A stretch of DNA of 64,000 nucleotides from Methanosalsum natronophilum (GTDB lineage Archaea > Halobacteriota > Methanosarcinia > Methanosarcinales > Methanosarcinaceae). A program made the translations under genes and the position numbers. Positions 7,813 to 16,161 of this stretch are shown here, one piece after another. The stretch is taken from positions 217,315 through 281,314 of the forward strand of contig NZ_JANUCS010000001.1 in assembly GCF_024808815.1 (NCBI RefSeq). Reading direction: 5' to 3'. Numbering within the stretch: position 1 is the stretch's first letter; each line of letters opens with the position of its first letter. The notes under the pieces were generated by a model, which was given only the letters and a program-made list of their open reading frames with translations, was not told the DNA's origin and made no database searches.

Positions 7813-8375
7813 TAAAACACGTCCAATGGTCTTGATTTTCTTAAATCCGCCTCAATATCATTAAACTCAGTACAGTACCTCTGAGCAATTTTATGCATTA
7901 TAGCAGAAACTGTCTCATCTCCATTTATGCCAGCCATATCTAAACTACCATAACTATCATGTACTACATTCAAACCAAAATGTATCTTTTGAGATACTGA
8001 AGATACACTGGCTATAGATACTGATAACTTTTTGGAGTTGATGAAAAGGTCATCACCATCACGCATAATATTCATACAATATTCACTTAATATCTCTGCA
8101 ACAATATTCACAAAAAGCCTTTGCCGCGTGTATACTAGTTTTAAGTTATTTGAATCAAAGTGTTCTATTATAAAATGGATCATGTCAGTGGATACTATAG
8201 ACTCGTTTAGGACCTTATCCTCAAGGTCGATCATATGTTCAATATTAACATCACAAGGACCTCTAAAAGAAACAATTGTATCTTCGCTCACTTTAAACTT
8301 CGTATATGCCCACAACGATGAGATTTGACTCCCATCATATCGAAGTTGCTCATCAGTTAAAACAATTGGTCTCAT
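7812..8375 (-). CDS. DUF366 family protein within the archaeosine precursor operon
   Basis: 187 residues, recognised as DUF366 from the N-terminal pattern (RPIVLTDEQLRYDGSQISSL, then VSFRGPCDVN) and a C-terminal segment with GINGDETVSAIMHKI. No catalytic motif of a known enzyme class is evident. It sits between queC (21-nt gap upstream) and queE (TAATG overlap), so it is translated with preQ0 enzymes. The window lacks folE-type GTP cyclohydrolase and tRNA-guanine transglycosylase. The position therefore suggests a missing step or accessory role in 7-deazaguanine synthesis or tRNA insertion. That role is inference from operon position only. Confidence 0.75.
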   Translation of the reverse strand: MRPIVLTDEQLRYDGSQISSLWAYTKFKVSEDTIVSFRGPCDVNIEHMIDLEDKVLNESIVSTDMIHFIIEHFDSNNLKLVYTRQRLFVNIVAEILSEYCMNIMRDGDDLFINSKKLSVSIASVSSVSQKIHFGLNVVHDSYGSLDMAGINGDETVSAIMHKIAQRYCTEFNDIEADLRKSRPLDVF

Positions 8376-8396
8376 GTATATTTACCTACAAAAACA

Positions 8397-9080
8397 TTAT
8401 CTCAAACATGGATCTTCCATACCCACTTCTTCAAATGCTATTTTCCTTCTAACACAACTCTCACATACACCGCACGGTTTATCATCACCGTAATAACAGC
8501 TCCAGCTAAATTCAAGTGGGGCCTTTACATCTACCCCTTTCCTTACAATCGCTTCTTTATCATAAGATAGGAGAGGTGCATATACTTCAACACTTTTTTG
8601 AGTTGAATATGATAATGACAAGTTAACCGACTTCATGAAACTTTCAGAATTATCAGGAAATGTACTAGCTTCTTCTTCATTAAAACCAACGATAATATAA
8701 TCACAGCCCATGCTTTCTGCAAAACTTGCAGCGATATTGATCATAACACCATTCCTGTTTGGAACCCATACTTGCCTCGCAGATTCTGTTACAATATCCA
8801 TATCATCTTCGTTTATTTCTTCCTGAGATAAATGTGGGATTGATTTATCTTTATTCACTAAAGACGTTTTAGTGATTGATTCAAGCCAATCGAGTTTAAT
8901 TATATCATAGGGTATACTCATATGTTCACAGAAACGTTTAGACACTCCTATCTCCTTTTTTGCTGCACGTTGTCCATAATCAAACACAATAGCCAAATTT
9001 ATATTAATTCCTTCATTCATAGCAACAGATGTGGCTACAATTGAATCAAGTCCACCACTTAATAAAGATATACTTTTCAT
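8397..9080 (-). CDS. queC: 7-cyano-7-deazaguanine (preQ0) synthase
   Basis: QueC uses ATP and ammonia to convert carboxydeazaguanine to preQ0, the base inserted in archaeal tRNA for archaeosine. The PP-loop SISLLSGGLDSIVATS begins at residue 3. FDYGQRAAKKE, VWVPNRNGVMINIAASFAE and the C-terminal zinc site CYYGDDKPCGVCESCVRRK complete the family pattern. ATG 9080 places the P-loop at the usual distance; a GTG at 9089 would add three residues. First gene of the operon queC-DUF366-queE-queD. Confidence 0.93.
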   Translation of the reverse strand: MKSISLLSGGLDSIVATSVAMNEGININLAIVFDYGQRAAKKEIGVSKRFCEHMSIPYDIIKLDWLESITKTSLVNKDKSIPHLSQEEINEDDMDIVTESARQVWVPNRNGVMINIAASFAESMGCDYIIVGFNEEEASTFPDNSESFMKSVNLSLSYSTQKSVEVYAPLLSYDKEAIVRKGVDVKAPLEFSWSCYYGDDKPCGVCESCVRRKIAFEEVGMEDPCLR

Positions 9081-9151
9081 ATTAAACACTCATTTTGAGT
9101 TGACTAAGGTTTTATCTAGTTCACAATAAAACAATAAAAAGATTGTTAATA

Positions 9152-9489
9152 CTACCTTGTCAAGTATCCCCACCTTACGGAAGGAGACTCCTGCTTTTTT
9201 AGTTGATTGAAATCAAATGCAACATCATGTTCTTCAGAATCACAGTTCTTACACTAACAGTTTCTACTTATTAAATAATGACTGTGTCAGGGACATAAGA
9301 GAAGGATTCTATTGCTACCTCAGTTAGGCCATTTTCTTCGACATCCCCGTTTTCTTCATCTGGCAATAGATCGTCATCATTGGCTTCTTCGGCCCTTTCC
9401 TCTAGATAACCTTCCTCGTCATAGTCCATGCACCCCACAGACAACAAAGCAACTGTTACAAATGTAAGAATCATTAACACCTTTTTCAT
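9152..9489 (-). pseudogene. Decayed cupredoxin-domain lipoprotein
   Basis: The intact first part (ATG 9489 to a TAA at 9271) encodes a lipoprotein signal (MKKVLMILTFVTVALLSVGC, lipobox Cys), an acidic linker rich in Asp/Glu, and VAIESFSYVPDTVII, which is how a blue-copper (cupredoxin) domain begins. After two stops, a shifted frame reads CKNCDSEEHDVAFDFNQLKK then QESPSVRWGYLTR. That resembles the copper-domain strand with the first ligand histidine (N-D-x-x-x-H-D-V-x-F-D), and then ends. The rest of the domain, including the C-terminal Cys-His-Met loop, is gone. The protein would have been a membrane-anchored electron carrier facing outside. I read this as a frameshifted, truncated gene. A 72-residue acidic lipoprotein could still be made. 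Confidence 0.6.
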
Positions 9490-9671
9490 AATCTCACCTG
9501 CACTAAATATTTGAATTTAATGAATTGAATATAAGCTTTGAATTTAACCTCTACTCAATATAATTTTCTAGTTCATGTTATAAAAAACATTTTAAACACC
9601 CATTCTCTTTAAAGATATCACAATTAACGGTTCTATTTGACAAATGATTTAAAACTCACACATCAATATTT

Positions 9672-9937
9672 TATAATTAAAGCGTAAAACCACTATGTCT
9701 TTAGCATAGTGGATGTAAGCGTCAACTATATTATAAATAAGTCTCAATATGTATGTAATTAACCGATGGCGAGAACCAAGCCAAAAGGAATTAAAACTGG
9801 ACACCCATGGGATAGGGGTCTTCGTAAAGGGTTCCCATAGTTCGTTGCCTTTCCAGTTGGGTATGAACTGTGATATCAGATTCCTCAAGGAATCGGTCGA
9901 AGGAAGCACCTGAGTCTTTAGCTCAGGAGTAGTTCAC
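9672..9937 (+). mobile_element. IS605-derived mini-element (MITE) with a structured, omegaRNA-like core
   Basis: A 266-bp non-coding unit with IS200/IS605-type subterminal hairpins. At the left, CCACTATG/CATAGTGG (9690-9697 with 9705-9712), followed by GATGTAAGC. At the right, CCTGAG/CTCAGG (9909-9914 with 9922-9927), followed by AGTAGTTCAC. The right end repeats the GGAAGC-hairpin-GTAGTTCAC layout of the intact element's right end at 55022, but the hairpins differ, so it belongs to another subfamily. Between them are three further helices: AACTGG/CCAGTT (9795-9800 with 9853-9858), nested ATGGGA/TCCCAT (9807-9812 with 9833-9838), and GATTCC/GGAATC (9879-9884 with 9889-9894). No transposase frame remains. 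The right end abuts the start of the next gene. The left boundary is approximate. Confidence 0.7.
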
Positions 9938-9949
9938 TGAGGACTTGTT

Positions 9950-11299
9950 ATGAGCACATACTTCAATCCGGAAATGGAAACTATGGAGCGTAGTGAACTA
10001 GAAGCACTTGTTGACGAACGCATCAGGTACACAGTACAATACGCTGCAGAAAATTCTCCATTTTATAAAAAATGGTTCAAAGAGAATAATATCGACCCCA
10101 AGACCATAAAAGAACATGAAGACCTTTTAAGACTCCCAATAATAAATGGAGATATGTTAAAACAACACCAACCTCCTATAACAGATAATTTCGAGTTTAA
10201 AAGTGTTGATTGGAACAATGTTTTCACTATCCATGAAACAAGTGGAACCACAGGAATTCCTAAATCCTTCTTCTTAACATGGGATGATTGGATGAGGTTT
10301 GCACAAAAATATTCTCGTGCATTCGCATCTCAAGGTTTTGGTCAAGGAGATAGAGTAGTGATTTGTGCATCCTATGGAATGAATGTAGGTGCAAATACAA
10401 TGACATTAGCTGCAAAGGATGTTGGGATGGCCATAATACCAACAGGTAAATGTACATTCCCAGTTAGAATAATGGAATCATATAAGCCTACTTCTATTGT
10501 GGGGAGTGTATTCAAGTTGATAAAACTTGCCGAACGTATGGAAGATAATGGGATGAACCCTGCAGAATCAAGCATACAAAAACTGATTGTTGGTGGAGAA
10601 GGGTTTGCAGACGAATCCAGACAATACGTATCCGAGATATGGAACTGTGACGTGTATAATACTTATGGTAGCACTGAAGGAACTATGTGTGGCGAATGTA
10701 CTGAAATTGCTGGCCTCCATGTACCAGAAGACCTTGTACACCTTGACGTCTATGACCCATATTCAGGCAATTATGTAAATGAAGGAGAATGTGGTAGAGC
10801 TATTTTGACAACTTTGTTACCTGTTGGAGAAAAATGTGGTAATTTGCTTTTAAATTACGATACGGAGGATACCACATTAATACACACAAAGAAAAGATGT
10901 GCTTGTGGAAGAACACATATGAGGATAGAAAATCCACAACGTGAAGCTGAAACCTTTTGGATATTAGGTGCGCCCTTCAACCGTGTCGATGTAGAAAGAG
11001 GAGTTTTCCAAAGAGAGAACATGGAATACCTTACAGGAGAATATGAAGCTTTTATCTATGGAGGAGATGACGAAGGCGAAACCGTGCTCAGGGTTAGTGT
11101 GGAGTGCAAAGATAAAAGTGATACTGACAAAGAACTAATAAAAGAAAATTTCTTGAACTCTTTCCTAAAATATAAACCACCACTAAAACAAGCGCATGGG
11201 GATGGATTACTAAAAATATTGTTCAATTTCACTCAAATAGGTGACCTAGAACTGTATAAAGTAAAAGGTCGCCCAAAAAGAGTTGTTGATAGAAGGTAA
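9950..11299 (+). CDS. PaaK-family adenylate-forming enzyme, probable coenzyme F390 synthetase
   Basis: 449 residues of the phenylacetate-CoA ligase fold: SPFYKKWFKENNID near the N-terminus, the AMP loop TIHETSGTTGIPKSFFLTW, YNTYGSTEGTMCGEC, LLNYDTEDTT, and a CACGRTHMRIE cysteine stretch. In methanogens this family includes coenzyme F390 synthetase, which transfers AMP or GMP from ATP/GTP to the 8-hydroxyl of oxidised F420 when redox conditions change. Aryl-CoA ligation is the alternative function of the fold. No phenylacetate or aryl degradation gene is nearby, and F420 enzymes dominate the window, which favours F390. The ribosome site TGAGGA (9938-9943) directly follows the end of the mini-element, only 12 nt before the ATG, so any former promoter has been replaced or displaced. 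Confidence 0.7.
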   Translation: MSTYFNPEMETMERSELEALVDERIRYTVQYAAENSPFYKKWFKENNIDPKTIKEHEDLLRLPIINGDMLKQHQPPITDNFEFKSVDWNNVFTIHETSGTTGIPKSFFLTWDDWMRFAQKYSRAFASQGFGQGDRVVICASYGMNVGANTMTLAAKDVGMAIIPTGKCTFPVRIMESYKPTSIVGSVFKLIKLAERMEDNGMNPAESSIQKLIVGGEGFADESRQYVSEIWNCDVYNTYGSTEGTMCGECTEIAGLHVPEDLVHLDVYDPYSGNYVNEGECGRAILTTLLPVGEKCGNLLLNYDTEDTTLIHTKKRCACGRTHMRIENPQREAETFWILGAPFNRVDVERGVFQRENMEYLTGEYEAFIYGGDDEGETVLRVSVECKDKSDTDKELIKENFLNSFLKYKPPLKQAHGDGLLKILFNFTQIGDLELYKVKGRPKRVVDRR

Positions 11300-11443
11300 G
11301 TGTTTAATTTTTAATAAAGTTCGATCCAAAAAAATATCCAGTATCAGCTTATCCAATAACACATAGATGAATTCGAAATAACTATATATTATAGTTGCTA
11401 ATTACGTAATGTAATAAAATTAATTAAAGGGTGTGATTAAAGA

Positions 11444-11710
11444 ATGTTATTTTTAGATATAAGCACATGGGAACCACATGACAGAGATGAGATCTTAAAA
11501 CACTTCAAAGACATAAAAGTTCCTGAAGGTATCAAGATCAAGAACCAGTGGATTGACTTAAGTGGTGGCAGATACTTCATATTATATGAAGCAGAATCTG
11601 CAGAAGCTGTTGGTGCATTCAATCTACCTTGGTCAGATGTATGTGTAATTGAATCAATACCTGTCATGGAAACAGGCGAATTCATGAGTTTAATGTCAAA
11701 ATATAAGTAA
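11444..11710 (+). CDS. DUF3303 family small protein
   Basis: 88 residues beginning MLFLDISTWEPHDRDEILKH, with ISLSGGRYF-like core (QWIDLSGGRYFILYEAESAE) and SDVCVIESIPVME at the end. This is the ferredoxin-like (dimeric alpha-beta barrel type) fold of the DUF3303 family. Function unknown. It is monocistronic: a TATA-like TATATATTATAG lies near 11382-11393, and a T-rich stretch follows the stop. No partner is suggested by neighbours. Confidence 0.75.
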   Translation: MLFLDISTWEPHDRDEILKHFKDIKVPEGIKIKNQWIDLSGGRYFILYEAESAEAVGAFNLPWSDVCVIESIPVMETGEFMSLMSKYK

Positions 11711-11822
11711 TTAAGACAATAAGGTGAGATTTCTATAAACTCATCTTTTTTTCTAAAATTTTTCAATATAGAACTTCTATTTAGTTCACTAATCCTATAT
11801 TTTACTCACAAATAAAATTAAA

Positions 11823-12080
11823 TTATATATTAATTTGTTTTAGAGTGTAAGGTGTTGCTAACTCAATTGATGTACTTGCATATGCTTCAGATTCGTTAAT
11901 GAAATCTAGATCTATTATAGGACTTTGATCATCTAGGTCACAATATTGACTTTCCACACCATTTCCTTCACTTAGACAACCGATAAATGGAACCATCAAT
12001 GTCATTAACATGATGGTCATAATTACCAATGGAATCTGTTTCTTAAAACCTTTTATTCTTTTGATTTTCATTAAACCCAT
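11823..12080 (-). CDS. Small predicted lipoprotein
   Basis: 85 residues. A basic start (KIKRIKGFKKQ) precedes a hydrophobic segment (IPLVIMTIMLMTLMVPFIGC) that ends in a lipobox-like cysteine at about residue 36, then a short acidic, Ser-rich tail with no recognisable domain. A GAGG ribosome site lies four bases before ATG 12080. An internal ATG three codons later is the alternative. It would be anchored outside the cytoplasmic membrane. No family is recognised. It could be a remnant of a longer lipoprotein. Confidence 0.5.
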   Translation of the reverse strand: MGLMKIKRIKGFKKQIPLVIMTIMLMTLMVPFIGCLSEGNGVESQYCDLDDQSPIIDLDFINESEAYASTSIELATPYTLKQINI

Positions 12081-12401
12081 GAATCCTCTTTCCTGTAAAT
12101 TCTGTTTTTATTTTGATCACAGTAACAAAACAAATTATCAATAAGAATCTAGTTAAATAGGTTAAATAAGTATCTATCCAATCAAATAATTAGGATTAGT
12201 TGAACCTATCATCTCACATCAAAAAAAACATTTTAGAAAATATGATTGGACAGAGCAAAAGTTGTGAAGTGATGGATATTTCTGTAGTGCCATAGAAAAT
12301 GTCGTAAAGAGATTGTAACAAAATACGTTACGTACTCAATCAGAGATGAGCTGGTGTTTACATCCCTTTTACTAAAAATATTTTTACACTTTTTCTATAT
12401 A
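12081..12401. other. Intergenic gap with a possible TnpA scrap
   Basis: AT-rich, without a gene. About 12224-12292 on the plus strand reads ILENMIGQSKSCEVMDISVV, which follows the spacing of IS200-type TnpA (IRTIADSKEWEILELEVM in the intact copy here) and then stops at TAG before the HUH motif. One short match only, so treat as a tentative fossil. The remainder shows nothing I can name. Confidence 0.3.
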
Positions 12402-13022
12402 TTAGTTCTTTTTTGAATTAAGTTTTATGTATTCCACAACATCTCCTGCCTGCACTTTAAACTCACCATCTACCAGTGGGGTTGTATCGTATTTATAATG
12501 GAACTTGCCTTCTTCATTTGTGGGAATTGTTTGAACGGCTTCTATACCCAGAACGATACTGTCCTTACCATCTTCAGCATCGCCATCAATTCTTATATCA
12601 TAAGTACCTGAGGGTACATTTGAATCCGAGAATATCGCAACACCATCTTTTGCTTGAGACGTACGTGTAAACATAACAAACATCTTTACTGTAAAGTTGA
12701 GGTTCTTTGCACCCACTGCTTTAACAGTATACCGATTAGGAGCTTCGGGGATAGCTACTCTGTCAAACTCGAAAAAGTATTTCCCATCATTTACAGGTAT
12801 TTCTTTTTCAAAAGTTACACTTACTTCAATTTTAGAGTTTGGTTTCGCTGTACCCCAAGCTTCAAGCACATCACCTACTGTTGGATCTGGCGGTTTGATC
12901 GATAGTTCAGTTACTGATGAATCCAAGCTTTTATCTTCATCACTATTCTTTTCAGGTCCTATTATTCCAGTAATCGATTTCTTTATTTTTTGATATCCAT
13001 AGGCTCCAATTCCAGATTTCAT
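12402..13022 (-). CDS. Hypothetical beta-sandwich protein
   Basis: 206 residues from ATG 13022, chosen because TAGGAG lies at suitable distance; GTG 13031 is too close to it. The N-terminus (MKSGIGAYGYQKIKKSITGI) is not a clear signal peptide. The remainder has two repeats of alternating polar/hydrophobic strands, each with a DGKYFFEFD- or EEGKFHYKYD-type edge, like Ig-fold or Ca-binding adhesive modules of methanogen surface proteins. Residues 60-130 and 135-205 look like an internal duplication. It follows alanine dehydrogenase by 18 nt on the same strand. No function can be assigned. Confidence 0.65.
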   Translation of the reverse strand: MKSGIGAYGYQKIKKSITGIIGPEKNSDEDKSLDSSVTELSIKPPDPTVGDVLEAWGTAKPNSKIEVSVTFEKEIPVNDGKYFFEFDRVAIPEAPNRYTVKAVGAKNLNFTVKMFVMFTRTSQAKDGVAIFSDSNVPSGTYDIRIDGDAEDGKDSIVLGIEAVQTIPTNEEGKFHYKYDTTPLVDGEFKVQAGDVVEYIKLNSKKN

Positions 13023-13040
13023 TGATATCACACTCCTAAT

Positions 13041-14024
13041 TCAAAAAAACATTTCAACTCTTTTTCCAATCATTTTATCTTTAGCCTTAGAATAAACGTA
13101 GGATGCTGTTGCAACATCTTGGATAGCTAAGCCTGTAGAATCAAATATAGTTATTTCCTCATCAGTTTGTCTACCAGCATATGTTCCGTTTATTATTTGG
13201 CCAAGTTCACAGTAAATATCCTCGACTTCCAATTTACCTTCTGAAATAGGTACGTTTATATCTCCGGAATGTGATGCCTGAGGAATATCATCTACTACGA
13301 GTTTGGAATGAACGAGTAAGCTAGGATCAATTTCCTGTTTACCTTTAGCATCTGCACCTATTGCATTAATATGAGTCCCAGGTTTAACCCACTCCTTTTC
13401 AACTAAATAGTTCCTTGATGGAGTAGTGGTAACTAAAATATCACAGTCACATATTTGCTCTAAGTTCATTGTTTTAGTGAATTCACAATCAATCTCAGAT
13501 TCGAGCCGGCATTCGAACTCCTTACATTCCTCCATATGAAGAGATGTTACTTTAACTTCTTTTATATCGAACAATTCAGAAAGTGCCAATAATTGAGCAT
13601 GTGCCTGGTGTCCTGCACCAATGATACCAACAACCTCAGAATCTTTTCTTGCAAGGTATTTAGCAGCAATACCCCCCGCGGCCCCAGTTCGTATGTCAGT
13701 AAGATATGATGCTTCAACTATTGCAAGTGTTTCACCTGTATTGGTCGAGTTCAACACAACAACCCCCATAACAGTAGGTAAACCTACCTTTGGATTATTT
13801 GGATGAGAATTAACTATCTTTACACCACATATATCCTTGTCCTCAATATATGCAGGCATTGTCCTCAAATCTCCATTATATTCATGGAAATATAGATAGG
13901 ATTTTATTGGCATTTGTACCTTAGCTAAACCATGCTGTAAAAATGCATCTTCATTTACTTCCATTGCACATGTCATATCTAAAGTATCTTTCACATCTTC
14001 TTGGTTCAAAAACAAAATTTCCAT
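13041..14024 (-). CDS. Alanine dehydrogenase, ornithine cyclodeaminase/mu-crystallin family
   Basis: The archaeal alanine dehydrogenase reversibly aminates pyruvate with NAD(H). 327 residues with the family pattern: RTMPAYIEDKDICGVKIVNSH (substrate lysine), PTVMGVVVLNSTNTGETLAI, TDIRTGAAGGIAAKYLAR, the Rossmann loop VVGIIGAGHQAHAQLLAL, TTTPSRNYL, and the C-terminal DSTGLAIQDVATASYVY. Ornithine cyclodeaminase, pyrroline reductase or other imine reductases of the same fold are alternatives. The gene has its own upstream region and may be co-transcribed with the downstream hypothetical gene. Confidence 0.85.
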   Translation of the reverse strand: MEILFLNQEDVKDTLDMTCAMEVNEDAFLQHGLAKVQMPIKSYLYFHEYNGDLRTMPAYIEDKDICGVKIVNSHPNNPKVGLPTVMGVVVLNSTNTGETLAIVEASYLTDIRTGAAGGIAAKYLARKDSEVVGIIGAGHQAHAQLLALSELFDIKEVKVTSLHMEECKEFECRLESEIDCEFTKTMNLEQICDCDILVTTTPSRNYLVEKEWVKPGTHINAIGADAKGKQEIDPSLLVHSKLVVDDIPQASHSGDINVPISEGKLEVEDIYCELGQIINGTYAGRQTDEEITIFDSTGLAIQDVATASYVYSKAKDKMIGKRVEMFF

Positions 14025-14100
14025 ATCTTGTACCCATACTTAAATAAAAACCAGTGCGTATATATTTTGCGAATAGTTTTAACTTAAAACCTGATAATAC

Positions 14101-14772
14101 ATGGAAAAAAATAAATTTGAGAGTGCTGCAAAAGATGTTAGGTATCTGCTAAACAGAGGGTATCCAAAAACTAGCACGTTACGTTTTGTGTGCAACCATT
14201 ATTGCCTAAACAAATCACAACGAAACTTATTATCAAGATTAATTGTACCTGACATTATCTCCAAATCGCGCCATAACAAAAAATTAAGTTGTAAGGACAT
14301 TAAAGGGGCAAGTGTAGTAATAGACGGATATAATCTAATTATCACAGTAGATAGTATTCTCACTGATAATGACCTATGGAAATGTAATGATGGATTTGTA
14401 AGAGATAATAGAGGTATTTTCAGAAATTATAAAATCAGTGATACTACCTACAATGCAATAGAAACAATAATCACAGCATTAGAAGATCGAAAACCCTCAA
14501 GTACTAAAATAATACTAGATTCCCAAATGAGTAAAAGTGGTCTGCTTGCAGACCATATAAGGAACATGGTCCAACATAGACTACCAAATACACATGTCTG
14601 CACCTCATCCAAAACAGACTACCACATAAAAATGGAACTTGATAAAATCATAATCACATCAGACGGAATTATAATCGATTCTGTCAATAAGGTAATTGAC
14701 CTTGCTGAATGTATTGCGATTAGAAAAAAGGTAACTATCAATGAACTAAATTTGACTGAACCACAATATTGA
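14101..14772 (+). CDS. DUF434 / DUF5616 domain protein
   Basis: 223 residues. The N-terminal helical part (about 1-60: SAAKDVRYLLNRGYPKTSTL, NKSQRNLLSRL) is DUF434-like. The C-terminal part has a nuclease-like alpha/beta start, GASVVIDGYNLIITVDSIL, and IILDSQMSKSGLLADHI with conserved acidic residues, reminiscent of a PIN/Toprim-like fold (DUF5616). Biochemical function is unknown. The RimK-type ligase follows 23 nt after its stop, so the two are likely co-transcribed. Confidence 0.75.
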   Translation: MEKNKFESAAKDVRYLLNRGYPKTSTLRFVCNHYCLNKSQRNLLSRLIVPDIISKSRHNKKLSCKDIKGASVVIDGYNLIITVDSILTDNDLWKCNDGFVRDNRGIFRNYKISDTTYNAIETIITALEDRKPSSTKIILDSQMSKSGLLADHIRNMVQHRLPNTHVCTSSKTDYHIKMELDKIIITSDGIIIDSVNKVIDLAECIAIRKKVTINELNLTEPQY

Positions 14773-14795
14773 ACTTTTTTTACCTGGTGCTAAAA

Positions 14796-15716
14796 ATGAA
14801 AAAAATAGGTGTTGTGTTAACCGATAAGAGTGATTGGACCGCAGTCTCTTTGATCGAAACTATCCAGAAGATGAAACATGAAGCTATACCTATAGACTTA
14901 AAAGAAGCGTACTGTACACTTGGTTCAAATAGCTCATGTGAGGTAGGTTCAGCTGAAAAAGTAAACTTGTTCGACATTGATGCAATTGTAGTCAGAGACT
15001 TGGGACACGGGACTATTGATGAAATTGCCTTCAGGTCAGATATTTTATTGCAAATGCAGCAATATGGAATACCTTTAATAAATTCACCTCAATCGATTCA
15101 AATAGCTGCAAACAAGTATTATTCAACATACCTATTATCCAAAAATGGTTTACCACATCCTTTGACTTATGTGCACCAACAGTTAGATCATGCAATTAAA
15201 ACTACTGAACAGTTAACTGATTGTATATTAAAACCAATGTTCGGATACCAAGGCCGTGGTATTAAAAGAATTAAGAACGGGTCTGTATTGAACTATAGTG
15301 GTTCGATCGACATGACTACAACTCCTGAAGAAACTATTCAATTTATTATAGACAAATATGGTATAGTTTATATTCAGGAATTCGTGGAAAGTTATGGAAC
15401 TGATATTAGATGTTTTGTTGTCAATAATAATGTAGTAGGTGCAATTGAGCGTACAGCACATGAAAAATCATGGTTAAGCAATTTGAGCCAGGGTAGTATA
15501 GCAAAAGCTTATAATGTATCAGAAGACGTCGAAAATCTTGCCTGCAAAGCATCCAGTATAATAGGTACAGATTTTGCGGGTATTGATATAATAATAGGGT
15601 CCGAGGGACCTAAAATATTAGAAGTGAATGGAACACCTTCAGGTGCTGGTATTTATAGAGCTTGCAATATTAATGTAACTGAACCAATAATAGAATATTT
15701 AACAGACTTATTGTGA
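14796..15716 (+). CDS. mptN: RimK-type ATP-grasp glutamate ligase, probable MptN
   Basis: 306-residue ATP-grasp protein: preATP domain MKKIGVVLTDKSDWTAVSLI, ANKYYSTYLLSKNGLPHP, LKPMFGYQGRGIKRI, VYIQEFVESYGTDIRCFVV, and the metal-binding AGIDIIIGSEGPKILEVNGT. In methanogens this subfamily contains MptN, which adds alpha-L-glutamate to tetrahydromethanopterin to make tetrahydrosarcinapterin, and CofF, which adds a terminal alpha-glutamate to F420. MptN is preferred for a Methanosarcina-type organism, but the two cannot be separated here. ATG 14796 with GGTG upstream is chosen over a TTG at 14769. Confidence 0.7.
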   Translation: MKKIGVVLTDKSDWTAVSLIETIQKMKHEAIPIDLKEAYCTLGSNSSCEVGSAEKVNLFDIDAIVVRDLGHGTIDEIAFRSDILLQMQQYGIPLINSPQSIQIAANKYYSTYLLSKNGLPHPLTYVHQQLDHAIKTTEQLTDCILKPMFGYQGRGIKRIKNGSVLNYSGSIDMTTTPEETIQFIIDKYGIVYIQEFVESYGTDIRCFVVNNNVVGAIERTAHEKSWLSNLSQGSIAKAYNVSEDVENLACKASSIIGTDFAGIDIIIGSEGPKILEVNGTPSGAGIYRACNINVTEPIIEYLTDLL

Positions 15717-15785
15717 ACTGCCTCAACGTTAAAGACATAGGGCTTTTACACTAACACTCCAGATATAATTAAATGAGAGAATATT

Positions 15786-16133
15786 ATGACTGACTATAAG
15801 CAATGTATAATTATAAGAGATGACTTAAAGCTTTCAAAAGGAAAACTTGCAGTCCAAGTTGCGCATGCTGCCGTTTCATCTATGGAGTGGGCTAGCAAGG
15901 ATGATATTGAGAAATGGAAAAAAGGTGGTCAGAAAAAAGTTGTTCTTAGAGTAAAAACATTAAGAGATATGTTCGAAATGAAAGAAATTGCAAGAAAGAA
16001 CAATCTACCAACTGCCCTAATAAAAGATGCAGGGCTAACTCAAATAGAGCCCGGGACAATAACTGTATTAGGTATTGGACCTGCAGAGGTTGATAGACTG
16101 GATCGCATTACTGGTGACTTAAAGCTAGTTTAA
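15786..16133 (+). CDS. pth2: Peptidyl-tRNA hydrolase, archaeal/eukaryal type
   Basis: Pth2 recycles peptidyl-tRNA dropped from stalled ribosomes. The 115-residue protein has KQCIIIRDDLKLSKGKLAVQ, VAHAAVSSMEWASK, KKVVLRVKTL, LPTALIKDAGLTQIEPGTIT and the C-terminal LGIGPAEVDRLDRITGDLKL; all are invariant Pth2 blocks. truD follows 28 nt downstream, a common archaeal pairing, so co-transcription is likely. Confidence 0.95.
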   Translation: MTDYKQCIIIRDDLKLSKGKLAVQVAHAAVSSMEWASKDDIEKWKKGGQKKVVLRVKTLRDMFEMKEIARKNNLPTALIKDAGLTQIEPGTITVLGIGPAEVDRLDRITGDLKLV

Positions 16134-16161
16134 TTTAAAATGGATAAATACTTTGATTCAT

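Noticed and set aside
9649..9909. 86-codon frame on the minus strand
   Set aside because: It runs antisense across the hairpins of the IS605 mini-element and has no protein-like pattern or ribosome site.
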